Below are positions 23,062 through 36,544 of a DNA stretch of 64,000 nucleotides, piece by piece (within the stretch, counting starts at the first letter, position 1; each line of letters begins with the position of its first letter). Position numbers and translations under genes: made by a program. Source of the stretch: Halocaridina rubra (lineage: Eukaryota; Arthropoda; Malacostraca; Decapoda; Atyidae); assembly GCA_037179515.1 (NCBI GenBank), contig JAXCGZ010009855.1:1-64000 (forward strand), written 5' to 3'. Below the pieces are notes generated by a model, which saw only the letters and a list, made by a program, of their open reading frames with translations, had not been told where the DNA came from and searched no databases.

Positions 23062-24168
23062 TCCCTAATTGTGTTTACGGGAAAGAGCCCAAAGCTCGTA
23101 TCTTCCCGTCTCCTGATCGGTTCCATTTTATACTTAGTGATACTTATCACACCTGTCCTTAAAACTATGGATTGAGATAGCATTAACTACCTCCTCGCTT
23201 AGCCAATTCCAATTATCAACTACTCTTACACTGAAAAAGTATTTCCTTACATCCTGCAAAGAAGTTTTCTTACAAAGCTTCAAACTATGACCTCTAGTTC
23301 TAGAACCAGCCATATCAAAATATCGATCCCTATCCACTCTATCATAACCATGAAGGAATTTAAAGACTGTCACCATATCCCCCCTCACTCTTCTAGCTTC
23401 GAGTGATGGTAAATCTAATTCCCTCAGCCTCTCATCATAACTGAGATTGCGTATTTCTGGCACCAGTTTCGTGGCATGTCTTTGAACTTTTTCAAGCTTA
23501 GCTATGTGCTTTTTCAAGTGCGGATTCCAAAAGGGGGCTGCATATTCCAGTTTTGGCCTCACATAGGTTACATAAATATTTCTGAACATTTCCTTGTCCA
23601 TGTGCCTGAAGGCTACCCTTACATTTGATAAGAATGCATATGCTGCCATTACTATGCCATTTATATGTATTTCTGGAGACAAATCTGCCAGTATGTTTAC
23701 TCCTAGATCTCTCTCATTTTCTGTCTCTTGAAATTGTACTCCAGCCACCGAGTAGTCAAGCTTGGGCCTTCTTGCACTTGTACCCATTCTCATTACCTTA
23801 CATTTTGAAGTATTGAATTTCATTAGCCACTTTTCTGACCACTCATGCAGATTATTTAGATCCTCCTGAAGTTCTCTACCATTGTTCTCGTTTTTTACTT
23901 TCTTCACAATCTTTGCATCATCTGCAGACATATTCATGAATGAATTTACAGACTCTGGTAGGTCATTTACATATACAAGGAACAAAAGTGGCCCTAAAAC
24001 TGAACCCTGTCGAACTCCACTACTAACTCTTCTCCATTCAGACACTGAGTGTCTTACTCTAACCCTCTGTTCCCTTCCTTCTAAGTAAGTTTTTATCCAT
24101 TCCAAAACATTTCCACCTATTCTAGCCATTGATTGCAGCTTCCTAATAAGTCTCCCATGTGGAACAGT
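23062..24168 (-). mobile_element. L1x 3' fragment (unit 2, fragment b)
   Basis: Duplicate of 13781-14887, with the same divergent tail, the same 5' break at GGAACAGTGT into (GT)n, and the open frame 23134-24129. Confidence 0.9.
23134..24129 (-). pseudogene. L1x RT C-terminal half (fragment b, unit 2)
   Basis: 331 codons carrying the same private changes as its unit 1 partner (GVRQGS, SADDAK, KDRCDKY) plus a few own changes (IVMAAYAF). Confidence 0.85.
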
Positions 24169-24192
24169 GTGTGTGTGTGTGTGTGTGTGTGT
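24169..24192. repeat. (GT)n microsatellite at the L1x/RTE junction
   Basis: Equivalent of 14888-14910. Confidence 0.92.
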
Positions 24193-24353
24193 ATATCAAA
24201 GAATAGCCCCAACGTATTACCTGCGTGTCGTAAGAGGTGACTAAAAGTGGACGGGGCGAGGGGACTAGGAATCCCACTTTGTATTAACCTCCTGCGAGAC
24301 GTCAAGAAAGAAGGGGAGTAGAGGGGAGAATAACTTCTCCCCAAACTCTAGCT

Positions 24354-25107
24354 TTGGGGTGTCTAAATGTGCTTGGTTGTAGTACGATAGAGAGCAAAAG
24401 ATGTGAGATTGGATATATGTTTGGTAGGAGAAAGATGGATGTATTGGCATTGTGTGAGACGAAGATGAAAGGAAATGGAAAAGTGGCATTTGGTGATGTG
24501 ACATGTAGGGTGTCTGGGGTTGAAAAGGGGAGAGCGAGAGAAGGTGTGGCATTATTGCTGAGTGAATGGATGGTAAATAAGGTAGTGGAATGGAAAAAAG
24601 GGTCATATAGGCTGATGTGGGTGAGGGCTAGGATAGGTAGGGAATGTTGGGCTTTTGTTAGTGCGTATGGGCCAGAATGTGAGAGAAGTGAGGAAGAGCG
24701 GGATGAATTCTGGAATGAGTTAACTAGGTGTGTGGATGGTCTAAGTAGAAGGAACTATGTAGTTGTGTTTGGTGACTTGAATGCCAGAGTGGGCGATGGA
24801 GAGATAGAAGGTGTTGTAGGAAAGTATGGTGTACCAGGTGGGAATGAGAGTGGCGAGAGACTGTTAGATATGTGTGTGGGGCAAGAGTTGGTGATAGGTA
24901 ATAGTTTTTTTCAAGAAAAAGTTAATAAATAAGTATACATGGATGAGAGTGGCAAATGAAAGAGTGAAAGAAATAACATTGATGGATTATGTGTTGGTAA
25001 CAAAGAGCATGATTGGTAGAGTGAAAGATGTGCATGCATTTAGGGGTGTGGCTGCTGGGATGTCTGATCATTTTTTTATTGAAGCAAAAGTGGTAGTAGT
25101 AAAATAG
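24354..25107 (+). pseudogene. RTE APE endonuclease (copy 2)
   Basis: Reads as the unit 1 APE up to GNSFF, then a T-run one base longer ends the frame at 24932; the remaining LMDYVLV and MSDHFF blocks are in another frame up to the TAG near 25105. The motifs are otherwise the same as copy 1. Confidence 0.84.
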
Positions 25108-25205
25108 TGGGGAAATAGAGTGGGGGGATGTAGAAGGGAAATGGTGAAGGTGGAAGAGTTGAAAAAGGCAGAGAAGAGACAGGAATATCAGGACAGGTTG
25201 AAAAA

Positions 25206-25703
25206 GTGGCATATGACAGGGTGAAAGAAAGATTAGTTGGGGAATTAGATGTGGAATGGGGGTTGATGAAAGAATGTTTTGTGGGAAATGCAAGTGATGT
25301 GTGTGGAAAGAAGTTTGTTGGAGGTGGCATGAGGAGGGGCAGCGAGTGGTGGAATGAAGGGGTGAAAATGAAGGTGGAAGAGAAAAAGAGGGCATTTGAG
25401 GAATGACTGCAGTGTAACAGTAGGGAGAAGTGTGAAAGATATAGGGAGAAAAATGTGGAAACCAAGCAGAAGGTAGAGGAAGAGAATAGGTTAGCAAATG
25501 TTAGGTGGGGACAGGATTTTAGTAGGTCATATGAGGAAAATAAAAAGAAGTTTTGGAAAAAAGGGAAGAGAGTAAGGAAGGGTTGATCGAGGATGGAAGA
25601 GACAATGAAAGATGTGAATGGACAGATGTTAAGAGGGAACGATGCAAGAAAAAGATGGGTAGAGTATTTTGAGTGCTTGCTGAATGTTGATTAAGAAAGA
25701 GAG
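25206..25703 (+). pseudogene. RTE APE-RT linker (copy 2)
   Basis: Duplicate of the unit 1 linker with the same stops; the 66-codon piece is 25206-25406. Confidence 0.6.
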
Positions 25704-25712
25704 GCAGCTATA

Positions 25713-26249
25713 GTGGCAGTGGGGGGTGTTCAAGCTCCAGTAATGGGAAATAAAAATGAGAGAGAGATTACAAGAGAGGAGGTGAAAAGGGCATTGTATG
25801 AAGCAAAAGCAGGTAAAGCACCTGGAATGGATGGTGTAAGAGCGGAGATGTTGAAAGAAGGGGGTGTGACTGCATTGGAATGGTTAGTGAGAGTGTTTGA
25901 TATATGCCTTATGTTGTCAATGGTGCCAGTGGAATGTGTGCTTGCTTGTATAGTGCCCCTATACAAAGGTAAGGGAGCTGTGTATGAATACAATAATTTT
26001 AGGGGTATGAGTTTGTTGAGTGTGGTAGGAAAAGTGTATGGTAGGATACTGATTAAAAGGATTAGGGATAAAACAGAAAATGTGATCACGGAAGTGCAGA
26101 GTGGTTTCAGGAGAGGTAGAGGTTGTATAGATCAGATTTTAATAGTTAGGCAGTTATGTGAAAAATATGTAGCAAAGGTTAAAGATGTGCATTTTGCATT
26201 TTTGGATCTGGAGAAAGCGTATGATAAAGTTGATAGAGAGGCAATGTGA
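25713..26249 (+). pseudogene. RTE RT, N-terminal motifs (copy 2)
   Basis: 178 codons as in copy 1, with NNFRGMS retained (the canonical Arg) and GKVYGR. Ends at the same TGA (Trp codon lost). Confidence 0.83.
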
Positions 26250-26441
26250 AATGTTTTGAGATTATATTGAATTAATGGTAAATTGTTGCATGCAGTGAAG
26301 AGTTTGTATGAGGGCAGTAGAGCTTGTTTTAGGGTAGGGAATGAAATAAGTGAGTGGTTTCCAGTGAGTGTGGGACTGAGACAGGGATGTGTGATGTCAC
26401 CATGGCTGTTCAATTTGTAATTTGAAGGGGTCGTAAGAGAG

Positions 26442-27224
26442 GTGAATGAGCGAGTACGTGGTCGAGGTTTCAGGATGGTAGATGGGGATGATATCGAGTG
26501 GGAGCTGAATCAGTTACTGTTTGCAGATGAAACTGTGGTGGTGGCAGATTCAGAGGAGAAGCTGTGTCAGTTAGTGTCAGAATTTGGAATGGTGTGTGAG
26601 AGAAGGAAGTTGCGAGTGAATGTGGGAAAGAGCAAGGTTATGAGGTGTACAAAAAATGAGGATGATGCTGGATTGAATGTCATGTTGAATGGAGAGACAC
26701 TTGAGGAAGTTGATCAGTTTAAATATTTAGGCTCGGTTATAGATACAAATGGTAGAGTGGAAGCTGATTTGTGCCACAGAGTGAATGAAGGATGTAAAGT
26801 ATTGGGTGCATTGAAAGAAATGATGAATAATAGAGGGTTAGAAATAAATTTTAAGAAAGTTTTGTATGAGAAAGTGGTTGTGCCACCTGTGCTGTATGGA
26901 TCAGAGTTAAGGGGTATAAAAGTAAGTGAGAGACGGAAACTAAATGTATTTGAGATGAAATGCCTGGTGGGTATGATAGGTGTATCTCGGTTGGGTAGGG
27001 TTAGGAATGAAGTGGTGAGAGCAAGAACAGGTGTGAGGAGAGAATTTGCAACCAGAGTAGATATGAATGTTCTGAGATGGTTTGGCCATATGGAAAGGAT
27101 GGACAATGAAAGACTGCTGGAAAAGATGATGAATGCGAGAGTTGATGGGAGAAAAGTTAGAGGCAGGCCTAGGTTTGGGGAGATGAATGGAGTAAGGAGA
27201 GCCCTGAATGATAGAAGCAAGTGA
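26442..27224 (+). pseudogene. RTE RT C-terminal part (copy 2)
   Basis: 260 codons, again with FADE in place of FADD, GKSKVMRC, FKYLGSVIDTNGR and LRWFGHMERM. One residue (G versus D in DTNxR) separates it from copy 1 in that block. Confidence 0.83.
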
Positions 27225-27515
27225 GCGTGCTAGGAATAGGAATGAGTGGCAAGTGATTGTGATGCAGCTCTGATGGGCATCTACTATTACCACAGGACTG
27301 CATCTTACAGAAGTAGCCCTGTGGTAGGGGCAGTAGGGGAGTTGGCATTTATGAAGCGACACAGGTTGTTGAAGAGCCGGAAGGATGGGCTGTGGCACTT
27401 CTGCAGTGTTATCTTAACTGTCGCTAGCTCTCTCGCCATTGCCCATAGAGCAAAGTAATCCCCTTATTGTTGCTTTTTTTATGTTGCTTACCCCCCAATT
27501 GGAGGAGGCTGTATA

Positions 27516-28451
<936 letters not shown>

Positions 28452-28541
28452 TGATTACCTAATTGTGATTACCTAATTGTGTTTACGGGAAAGAGCCCAA
28501 AACTCGTATCTTCCCGTCTCCTGATCGGTTCCCTTTTAGAC

Positions 28542-30326
28542 TTAGTGATACTTATCATACCTGTCCTTAAAACTATGGATTGAGATACCATTAACTACCT
28601 CCTCGCTTAGCCAATTCCAATTATCAACTACTCTTACACTGAAAAAGTATTTCCTTACATCCTGCGAAGAAGTTTTCTTACGAAGCTTCAAACTGTGACC
28701 TCTAGTTCTAGAGCCAGCCATATCAAAATATCGATCCCTATCCACTCTATCATAACCATGAAGGAATTTAAAGACTGTCACCATATCCCCCCTCACTCTT
28801 CTAGCTTCGAGTGATGGTAAGTCTAATTCCCTCAGCCTCTCATCATAAGTGAGATTGCGTATTTCTGGCACCAGTTTCGTGGCATGTCTTTGAACTTTTT
28901 CAAGCTTAGCTATGTGCTTTTTCAAGTGCGGATTCCAAAAGGGGGCTGCATATTCCAGTTTTGGCCTCACATAGGTTACATAAATATTTCTGAACATTTC
29001 CTTGTCCATGTGCCTGAAGGCTACCCTTACATTTGATAAGAATGTATATGCTGCCCTAACTATGCCATTTATATGTATTTCTGGAGACAAATCTGCCAGT
29101 ATGTTTACTCCTAGATCTCTCTCATTTTCTGTCTCTTGAAGTTGTACTCCAGCCACCGAGTAGTCAAGCTTGGGCCTTCTTGCACTTGTACCCATTCTCA
29201 TTACCTTACATTTTGAAGTATTAAATTTCATTAGCCACTTTTCTGACCACTCATGCAGATTATTTAGATCCTCCTGAAGTTCTCTACCATTGTTCTCGTT
29301 TTTTACTTTCTTCACAATCTTTGCATCATCTGCAAACTTATTCATGAATGAATTTACAGACTCTGGTAGGTCATTTACATATACAAGGAACAAAAGTGGC
29401 CCTAAAACTGAACCCTGTGGAACTCCACTACTAACTCTTCTCAATTCAGACACTGAGTGTCTTACTCTAACCCTCTGTTCCCTTCCTTCTAAGTAAGTTT
29501 TTATCCATTCCAAAACATTTCCACCTATTCTAGCCATTGATTGCAGCTTCCTAATAAGTCTCCCATGTGGAACAGTGTCAAACGCTTTCTGAAAGTCTAG
29601 GAATATGCAATCTGCCCATCCCTCTCTTTCCTGTAAGATTTGGCTTACCTCATCATAAAATTCTAATAAGTTTGTTACTGTTGATCTACCTTCTCTGAAG
29701 CCATGTTGCCTCACTGACAAAAAGTTGAAGGATTCCAAGTGAAGAGAGATATGTTTCCTTAGTAGTTTCTCCATAACTTTGCAAACTATGCTGGTCAAGG
29801 AAACTGGTCTATAGTTCACAGCCGTATCCCTCCTTCCCTTTTTGAAGATAGGTATCACATTTGCTTGTTTCCAGCATCTTGGAATCTCCCCCGACTCCAG
29901 TGACTCCTTAAATATGATACTTAGTGCCACTGATATTGTGTTTGCGCATTTTTTAAGCACATGAGGGGATATGTCATCGGGACCTGTAGCTTTATGAACA
30001 TCTAAATCCATCAGCGCTTTGCATACCTCTGTGGCTGTAAGGTTGATGTTCTCTAATACCGGCCCTTGAGCTTCTATCACTGCAATCTGAGAGGGTGGGG
30101 TATTTTCTACTGTAAATACTGACTGAAACTCCTTGTTCAATTCTTTGCAGATCTCTTCATCCGTCTCAGTGATGCTTCCATCTGCTCTCTTTAGCCTTAA
30201 AACCTGTTCTTTTACCTTCAGTTTTCCTCTGATAAAGCTGTGGAAAAGCTTGGGATTTTCTTTAGCCTTCCTGGTGATGTCCCTCTCATAGTCTCTCTCT
30301 GCCTCTCTCCTTTTACTTAGGTAGTC
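28542..30326 (-). pseudogene. L1x ORF2 RT and C-terminal part (copy 4)
   Basis: Longest intact RT half in the window (methionine at 30140, frame open from 30326). Motif A FLDFQKAFD, motif B GVPQGSVLGP and motif C KFADDAKIV are all present, with SELRRVS and HGFREG. Only the linker TAA separates it from the APE. Confidence 0.88.
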
Positions 30327-31380
30327 TTATCTTGCTCTTTTGTAGGTTTGCCAGGCATTTATGTTTTTTCTCCTCCTATACCTTTTCCAGCATTTGTCTA
30401 TCCACTCCTTAGCTCTTTTACACCCATTATCGAACCATTTCTCTCTGGCATGAATTACACCTACTTTGGTGACAGGTATGCAGCAATCTACTATCTTCCC
30501 ATATTTCTCACAAAAGATGTCATACATTTCTTGTACAGATTTGTTGTAAAATAAATTTCTCCAGTCAATAACTGCAAAAAGCTCATTCATTTTGATGTAA
30601 TCTCCTTTCGGATAGTTCCTCCTCATGTCCTCAGTGCCTCTACTCTCAGAAAGAATATCTTCAATGATATACTCCATCAACAACACACAGTGGTCACTCT
30701 TTCCAATTGATGGTTCATACTCAATATTTTCAATATCCAACACATTATCTGTGAACACTAGATCAAGTAGTGATGGCTCATCCCCACCCCTGGCTCTTGT
30801 TGGTTCCATTACATGTTGGTGTAGGAAATTCCCTTGTACGCAATCTAGGAATCTTGCCCCGAATGAGTCCTCACCACTGTGTGGGTCAAGATTTATCCAA
30901 TCTATCTCTTTATGATTAAAGTCTCCCATAATCAAAATCCTACATTTTTTCTCCCGTGCCATGTTAACAACTGAGTTTATGACTTCAATAGTACCTATAT
31001 GACTTTCCTCATAAATTTCAAGCCTATTTTGGTTCCTTGGTGGGTTGTATACAACAGTTATTATAATGCTCTCTGACCCAGTATTTATGCGAGCAACAAG
31101 AAATTCCCTGAACTCACTTTCTATAGCAAAGTTTATTTCTTCAACTTGAATCCTCTCACTTATGAGCAGTGCTATCCCTCCACCAGTCCTCTCAGATATT
31201 TCAACCCTTAGTATTCTGAAGCCCTTAGGAAAAACTGTGACACTGTTTATGTCCTCACTCAACTTAGTCTCTGTAATTGCTACTATATCTGCCTTACTGT
31301 TGTGAATCCTATCTTTTAATTCTACTGCCTTTACCAGCTAATCCATCAGCATTTGTGTATAACAATCTTAATGAGGCCCC
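30327..31380 (-). pseudogene. L1x ORF2 APE endonuclease (copy 4)
   Basis: 311 codons from 31262, with the preceding TNADGLAG block in another frame because of one extra T near 31330. Carries AITETKLSED and FPKGFRI, like copy 1. GDFNHKEIDW and GKSDHCVLL are intact. Confidence 0.85.
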
Positions 31381-31488
31381 ATCCCCTAATCTTCTGTCAT
31401 TATCTTCTTTATCTCCCCTTTGTCTGGAAGTATTCTGTAACAAAAATTTTTCTTCTCTTCTTCATTTCTTTCATCATTTAACCTTCTT

Positions 31489-31503
31489 GTGTGTGTGTGT
31501 GGT

Positions 31504-31546
<43 letters not shown>

Positions 31547-31555
31547 TGAGTGAAT
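31489..31555. repeat. (GT)n then (GA)n microsatellite
   Basis: Compound microsatellite at the right end of the macro-repeat. Confidence 0.95.
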
Positions 31556-33500
31556 AATTACCTAATTGTGCTTACATATAAGAGCCCCAAACTCGTAACT
31601 TTCCATCTCCTGGTCGGTTCAATTTTGTACTTAGTGATATTTATCATACTTGTCTCTAAAACTATGGATTGAGTTAGCATTAACTACCTCCTTGCTTAGT
31701 GAATGCCAATTATCAACTAATCTTACACTGAAATAGTAGTCCCTTGCATTCTACAAAGAAATTTTCTTACGAAGCTTCAGACTATAACCTTTAGTTCTAG
31801 TGCCAGTCACATCAAAATATATATCCCTATCCACTCTGTCATAACCGTGAAGGAATTTAAAAATCATCACCATATCCCCCCTCATTCATCTAGCTTCAAG
31901 TGATGGTAAGTCTAATTCCTCAAGCCTCTAATCATTACTTTCTTCACAATCTTTGCATCATCTGACAAACATACTCATAAATTGGTTTACAGACTCTGGT
32001 AGGTCATTTACATATGCAAGGAACAACAGTGACCCTAAGCTGAACCTAGTGGAACTCCGCTACTAACACTTCTCCACTCTGACATCGAGTGTCTTACTCT
32101 AACCCTCTTTTTCCTTCCTTCTAAACAAGTTTTTATCCATTCCAAGACATTTCCACCTATTCTAGCCATTGCTTGAAGCTTCCTAATAAGTCTCCCATGT
32201 GGAACAGTGTCAAACACTTTCTGGAAGTCTAGGAATATGCAATCTGCCCATCCCTCTCTTTCCTGCAAGATTCGGCTTACCTCATCATAAAATTCTAATA
32301 AGTTTGTTACTGTTGATCTACCTTCTCTGAAGCCATGTTGCCTCACTGACAAAAAGTTGAAGGATTCCAAGTGAAGAGAGATATGTTTCCTTAGTAGTTT
32401 CTCCATAACTTTGCAAACTATGCTGGTCAAGGAAACTGGTCTATAGTTCAGAGCCGTATCCCTCCTTCACTTTATTAAGATAGGTTCCACGTTCGTTAGT
32501 TTCCGGTATCTTGGAATCTGCCCTGATTCCAACGACTTTTCAAATATGATACTTAGTGCCGCTGTTCTTGAACTAGTGCATTTCTTAAGTACATATGGGG
32601 ATATATCAACTGGACCTGTAGCTTTATGGGCAGCTAACTCCATCAGTAGCTTGCAAACCTATGTGCCTGAAAAGATGATGTTCTTTATTACCAGCCCATG
32701 AGCTCCATTCTCTGCAATCTAAGGGGCTGGAGTGTTTTCTGCTGTAAATACTGACTGAAACTCCTTATTCAATTCTTCCCAGATCTCTTCATTCATCTCA
32801 GTGATTCTTCCATCCACTCTCTTTAGCTTTAAAGCCTGTTCTTTTACCTTCAGTATCCCTTTGATAAAGCTGTGGAAATGATTTAGATTTTCTTTTACCA
32901 TCCTGGTGATATCCCTTTCATAGTCTCTCCCTGCCTCTCTTTCTTTTATAAGTCTGCTAGGAAATTATGATTCTTCTTCTCCTATGCCTTTTCCAGCATT
33001 TGTCTCTCCACTCCTTAGCTCTCTGACACTCATTATTGGGCCATTTCTCTCTGGCAAGAATAACTCCTATTTTGGTGGAAGGTATGCAACAATATTGTAT
33101 CTTCCAATATGCCTCACAAAAGATGTTGTACATTTTTTGTCCAGATTTGTTGTTAAATAAGGTCCTCCAGTCAATAACTACCAATAGTTCATCAATCTTG
33201 ATGTAATCTTGTGGACTGTTCTCCCTCGTGTTTTCAGTGCCTCTACTTTCAGTCTGAACATCTTTGATGATATACTCCATCAACAATGCACTCTAATTAA
33301 CACTGTTTTGAATTCTTGGTGATCTTTCAGGTTTTTTCTCATCAGTACTTTTCTACATGTGTCCCCTCTCTCAAAGATACATTCGTTGGTCTATCCTTTC
33401 GTCCCTAGAATATTTATCAAGCTGGTTCATTTTTACAGTATCCTCTGGACCGCATAATGCTCCAAGCTTCCTTATCAGGTCTAAAATCCTAGCTTTACTG
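31556..33500 (-). mobile_element. Old L1x copy 5, internally deleted
   Basis: Divergent L1x with a 3' tail at 31556. It lacks about 480 bp between the LPSLEAR block and the motif C region (join near 31934) and most of the APE between EYII and the ORF1 FIRR-like block (join near 33296). Open pieces: 32035-32430 (RT motifs 1-A), 32719-32901, 32957-33286. Confidence 0.82.
32035..32430 (-). pseudogene. L1x RT fragment (copy 5)
   Basis: 131 codons: VCKVMEKLLRKHISLHLE, QHGFREGRSTV and FLDFQKVFDTVPH (Ala to Val in motif A), up to a damaged motif B (SSGVPLGSA). The rest of the RT palm is lost to the internal deletion. Confidence 0.8.
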
Positions 33501-34169
33501 AAGAAAATAAAGCTATGATATTAGACCTGATAAGGAAGCTTGAAGTATTATGTGGTTCAGAGGATATTGTAAGCATTCACCAACTTGGTAAATAGTCTAG
33601 GGAGGTAAAGTATAGATCAACGAAAGTAACCTTTGAAAGGGAAACATGAAGAGAAATATTGTTGAGAAAAAAAACTAATAGACCTCAAGAATAAAAAAAC
33701 AGTGTTAATTAGACTATGCAGAACACAGGAAGAGATGGAAGGGATAAAAACTTGTTGCAAGAGGCTAGACGGTTAAATGAGAAAAGAAATGAAGAAGAGA
33801 AGAAAAGTTTTTGTTTCAGAGTTCTTCCAGACAAAGGGGGAATAAAGAAGATAATGAAAGAATATTAGGGTATGGGGTCTCATTAAGAGTGCTGTACACA
33901 AATGCTGATGTAATAGCTAGTAAGGTAGTAGAATTAAAGGATAGGATTCACAACAGTAAGGCACTGCTCATTTAGTAAAAGATTTCAGGTTGAAGAAATA
34001 AACTTTGCTATAAAATGCGAGTTCAAGGAATTTTTTGATGCTCACATAAATACTGGGTCAGGGAGAATTATGTTAACTTGTATATAACCCACCAAGGAAT
34101 CAACATAGGCTAGAAGTTTAAGAGTAAAGTCATATAGGTACTATTGAAGTCATAAAATTAGTTGTTAAC

Positions 34170-34376
34170 ATGGCACGGGAGAGAAAATGTAGAATTTTGA
34201 TTATGGGAGATTTTAATCATAGAGGGATAGATTGGATAAATCTTGACCCCCAGAGTGGAGAGGATTCATTCGAGGCAATATTCCTAGACTGCATGCACGG
34301 GAATTTCCTACACCAACACGTACTGGAACTAGGGCTGGGGATGAGCCATCGCTCCTTCACCAATGTATGTTGTTGA
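34170..34376 (+). pseudogene. L1x APE fragment (copy 6)
   Basis: 68 codons with MGDFNHRGIDWINLDP and LDCMHGNFLHQHV; then out of frame. One of several short readable APE pieces of this copy. Confidence 0.75.
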
Positions 34377-35145
34377 TGGGGTATATCACTGAAGATGTTC
34401 TGCCTAAAAGTAGAGGCACTGAGGACATGAGGAGGAACTATCCAATAAGAGATTGCATCACAGGTAATGAGTTTTTTACAGTTATTGACTAGAGGACCTT
34501 ATTTAACAACAAATCTGTACAAGATATGTGCAACATCGTTTTTAAGGAATATGCCAAGATAGTAGATTGTTGCATACCTTCCACCAAATAGGAGTTATTC
34601 ATGCCTGAGAGAAATGGTTCAATAATGAGTGTAAGAGAGCTAAGGAGTGGAGAGACAAATACTGGAAAAGGTATAGGAGGAGAAAAAGCATAAATGCCTG
34701 GCAGACTTATAAAAGAGCAACAAATTATTACCTAAGTAAAAAAAAAAAAAAAGAGAGGCAAAGTGAGATTATGAAATCCCAATCTGTTCCACAGCTTTAT
34801 TAGAGGAAAACTGAAGGTTAAAGAACAGGTTTTAAAGCTGAAGGGGGCAGATAGAAGCATCACAGAGATGGGTGAAGAAATCTTAGAAGAATTGAACAAG
34901 GAGTTTCAGTCAGTATTCAGAGTAGAAAATACCACCACTCCCTCAAATTCTAGAGATAGGAGCTGATGGGCCGGTATTAAAGAACACCATCTTTTCAGCC
35001 ACAAAGGTGTGTAAAGCGCTGATGGAGTTAGATGCCCATAAAGCTACATGTCCTGATGATATACCTCCTTATATATTTAAGAAATGAGTTAAATCAATAT
35101 CAGCAGCACTAAGTATCAAGGGAGATTCCAAGATGCTGAAAAACA

Positions 35146-35397
35146 ATGAGCGTGGTACCTATCTTCAAAAAGGGAAGGAGGGATATGACTCTAAACTATA
35201 GACCTCTTTCCTTGACCAGCATAGTTTGCAAAGTAATAGAGAAACTACTAAGAAAACACATATCTCTTCACTTGGAATCCTTCAGCTTTTTGTCAGTGAG
35301 ACAATATGGCTTCAGAGAAGGTAGGTCAACAGTAACAAACTTATTTGAATTTTATGATGAGGTAAACCGAATCTTACAGGAAAGAGAGGGCTGTTAG
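35146..35397 (+). pseudogene. L1x RT N-terminal fragment (copy 6)
   Basis: 83 codons: VVPIFKKGRRDMTLNYRP and GFREGRSTVTNLFEF; ends in a stop just before motif A. Confidence 0.78.
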
Positions 35398-35668
35398 ATT
35401 GCATATTCCTAGACTTCCATAAAGCATTTGACACGGTCTCACATGGGAGACTTATTGAGAAGCTGCAACCAATGGTGAGACTTGGTGGAAATGTCTTGGA
35501 ATGAATAAAAACTTAATTAGGAGAAAGGGAACAGAGGGTTAGAGTAAGCACTCATTGTCTGAGTGAAGAAGAGTTAGTATTGGAGTTCCACAATGTTCAT
35601 TTTTAGGGCCACTTTGGTTCCTTGTATATGTAAATGACCTACCAGAGTCCGCTAATTCATTAACAAAT

Positions 35669-36464
35669 ATGCTTACAGATGATGCAAAGATAGTGAAGAA
35701 AGTAAGAGACACAAACAATGGTAGAAAACTTCAGGAGGACCTCAATAGTCTGCATGAGTGGTCAGAAAAGTGGCTAATGAAATTCAGTTCTTCAAAATGT
35801 AAGGTAATGAGAATGGGTACAAGTGCAAGAGGGCTCAAGCTTGACTACTCAATGGCAGGAGCAGAACTACAAGAGACAGCGAATGAGAGAGATCTAGGAG
35901 AAAAAATATACTGGCAGATTTGTCTAGATATGCATATGAATGGCATAGTAAGGGCAGCATATGCTTTCCTAGCAGTTGTAAGGGTAGCCCTCAGGCACAC
36001 GGATAGGGAACTGTTCAGAAATATTTATATAACTTATGTGAGGCCAAAGCTTTAATATGCAACCCATTTTGGAATCCATACTTGAAAAAGCACTTAGCTA
36101 AGCTGGAAAAAGCTAAAAGACATTCCACAAAACTGTTGCCAGAAAAACACAGTCTCAGCTATGATGAGAAAATGAGAGAATTAGTCTTACCATCACTTGA
36201 AGCTAGATGAATAAGGGGGATATGGTGACGGTTTTCAAATTCCTTCATAGTTATGACAGAGCTGATAGGGATTGGTATTTTGATATGGCTTTCACTAGAA
36301 CTAGAGGTCATAGTTTGAAGCTTTGCAAGAAAACTTCTTTGCAGGATGTAAGGAAGTATTTTTTTAGTGTGAGTGTGGTTGATGATTGGAATTCGCTAAT
36401 CGAGGAGGTAGTTAATGCTAACTCAAGCCATAGTTTAAAGGACAAGTATGATAAGTATCACTAA
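35669..36464 (+). pseudogene. L1x RT C-terminal fragments (copy 6)
   Basis: Motif C reads LTDDAKIV (Phe-Ala changed). It continues as KWLMKFSSSKCKVMRMG and RNIYITYVRPKL (35669-36055) and, after stops, the C-terminal tail 36207-36464 ending in KDKYDKYH. Confidence 0.78.
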
Positions 36465-36544
36465 GTACAAAATGGAGCCGACCATGATACAAGAAGTTAC
36501 AAGCTAGGAACACTTTTCTGCAAGCACAATTAGGTAATTACAGA

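Larger units (their letters stand above)
24193..27515 (+). mobile_element. RTE-like LINE, copy 2
   Basis: Near-identical duplicate of 14911-18235 at an offset of 9,282 bp, with the same leader, stops and 3' UTR into (TA)n. One extra T near 24907 adds a frameshift in the APE that copy 1 lacks. Confidence 0.86.
28452..31488 (-). mobile_element. L1x LINE copy 4 (macro-repeat partial unit 3)
   Basis: Same left flank as copy 3. RT open throughout, shared linker TAA near 30327, extra T near 31330 in the APE N-terminus. The match ends inside ORF1 at 31488 in (GT)n, earlier than in copies 2 and 3, so the tandem series ends here. Confidence 0.9.
33501..36541 (+). mobile_element. Old L1x copy 6, inverted
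   Basis: Plus-strand L1x running ORF1 (33501-33870), APE (33880-34500), linker, RT and C-terminal part, with the tail motif at about 36526. It joins copy 5 head to head at a fold-back near 33500. Heavily mutated; it has one tail 14-mer and no (TG)n. Confidence 0.83.
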
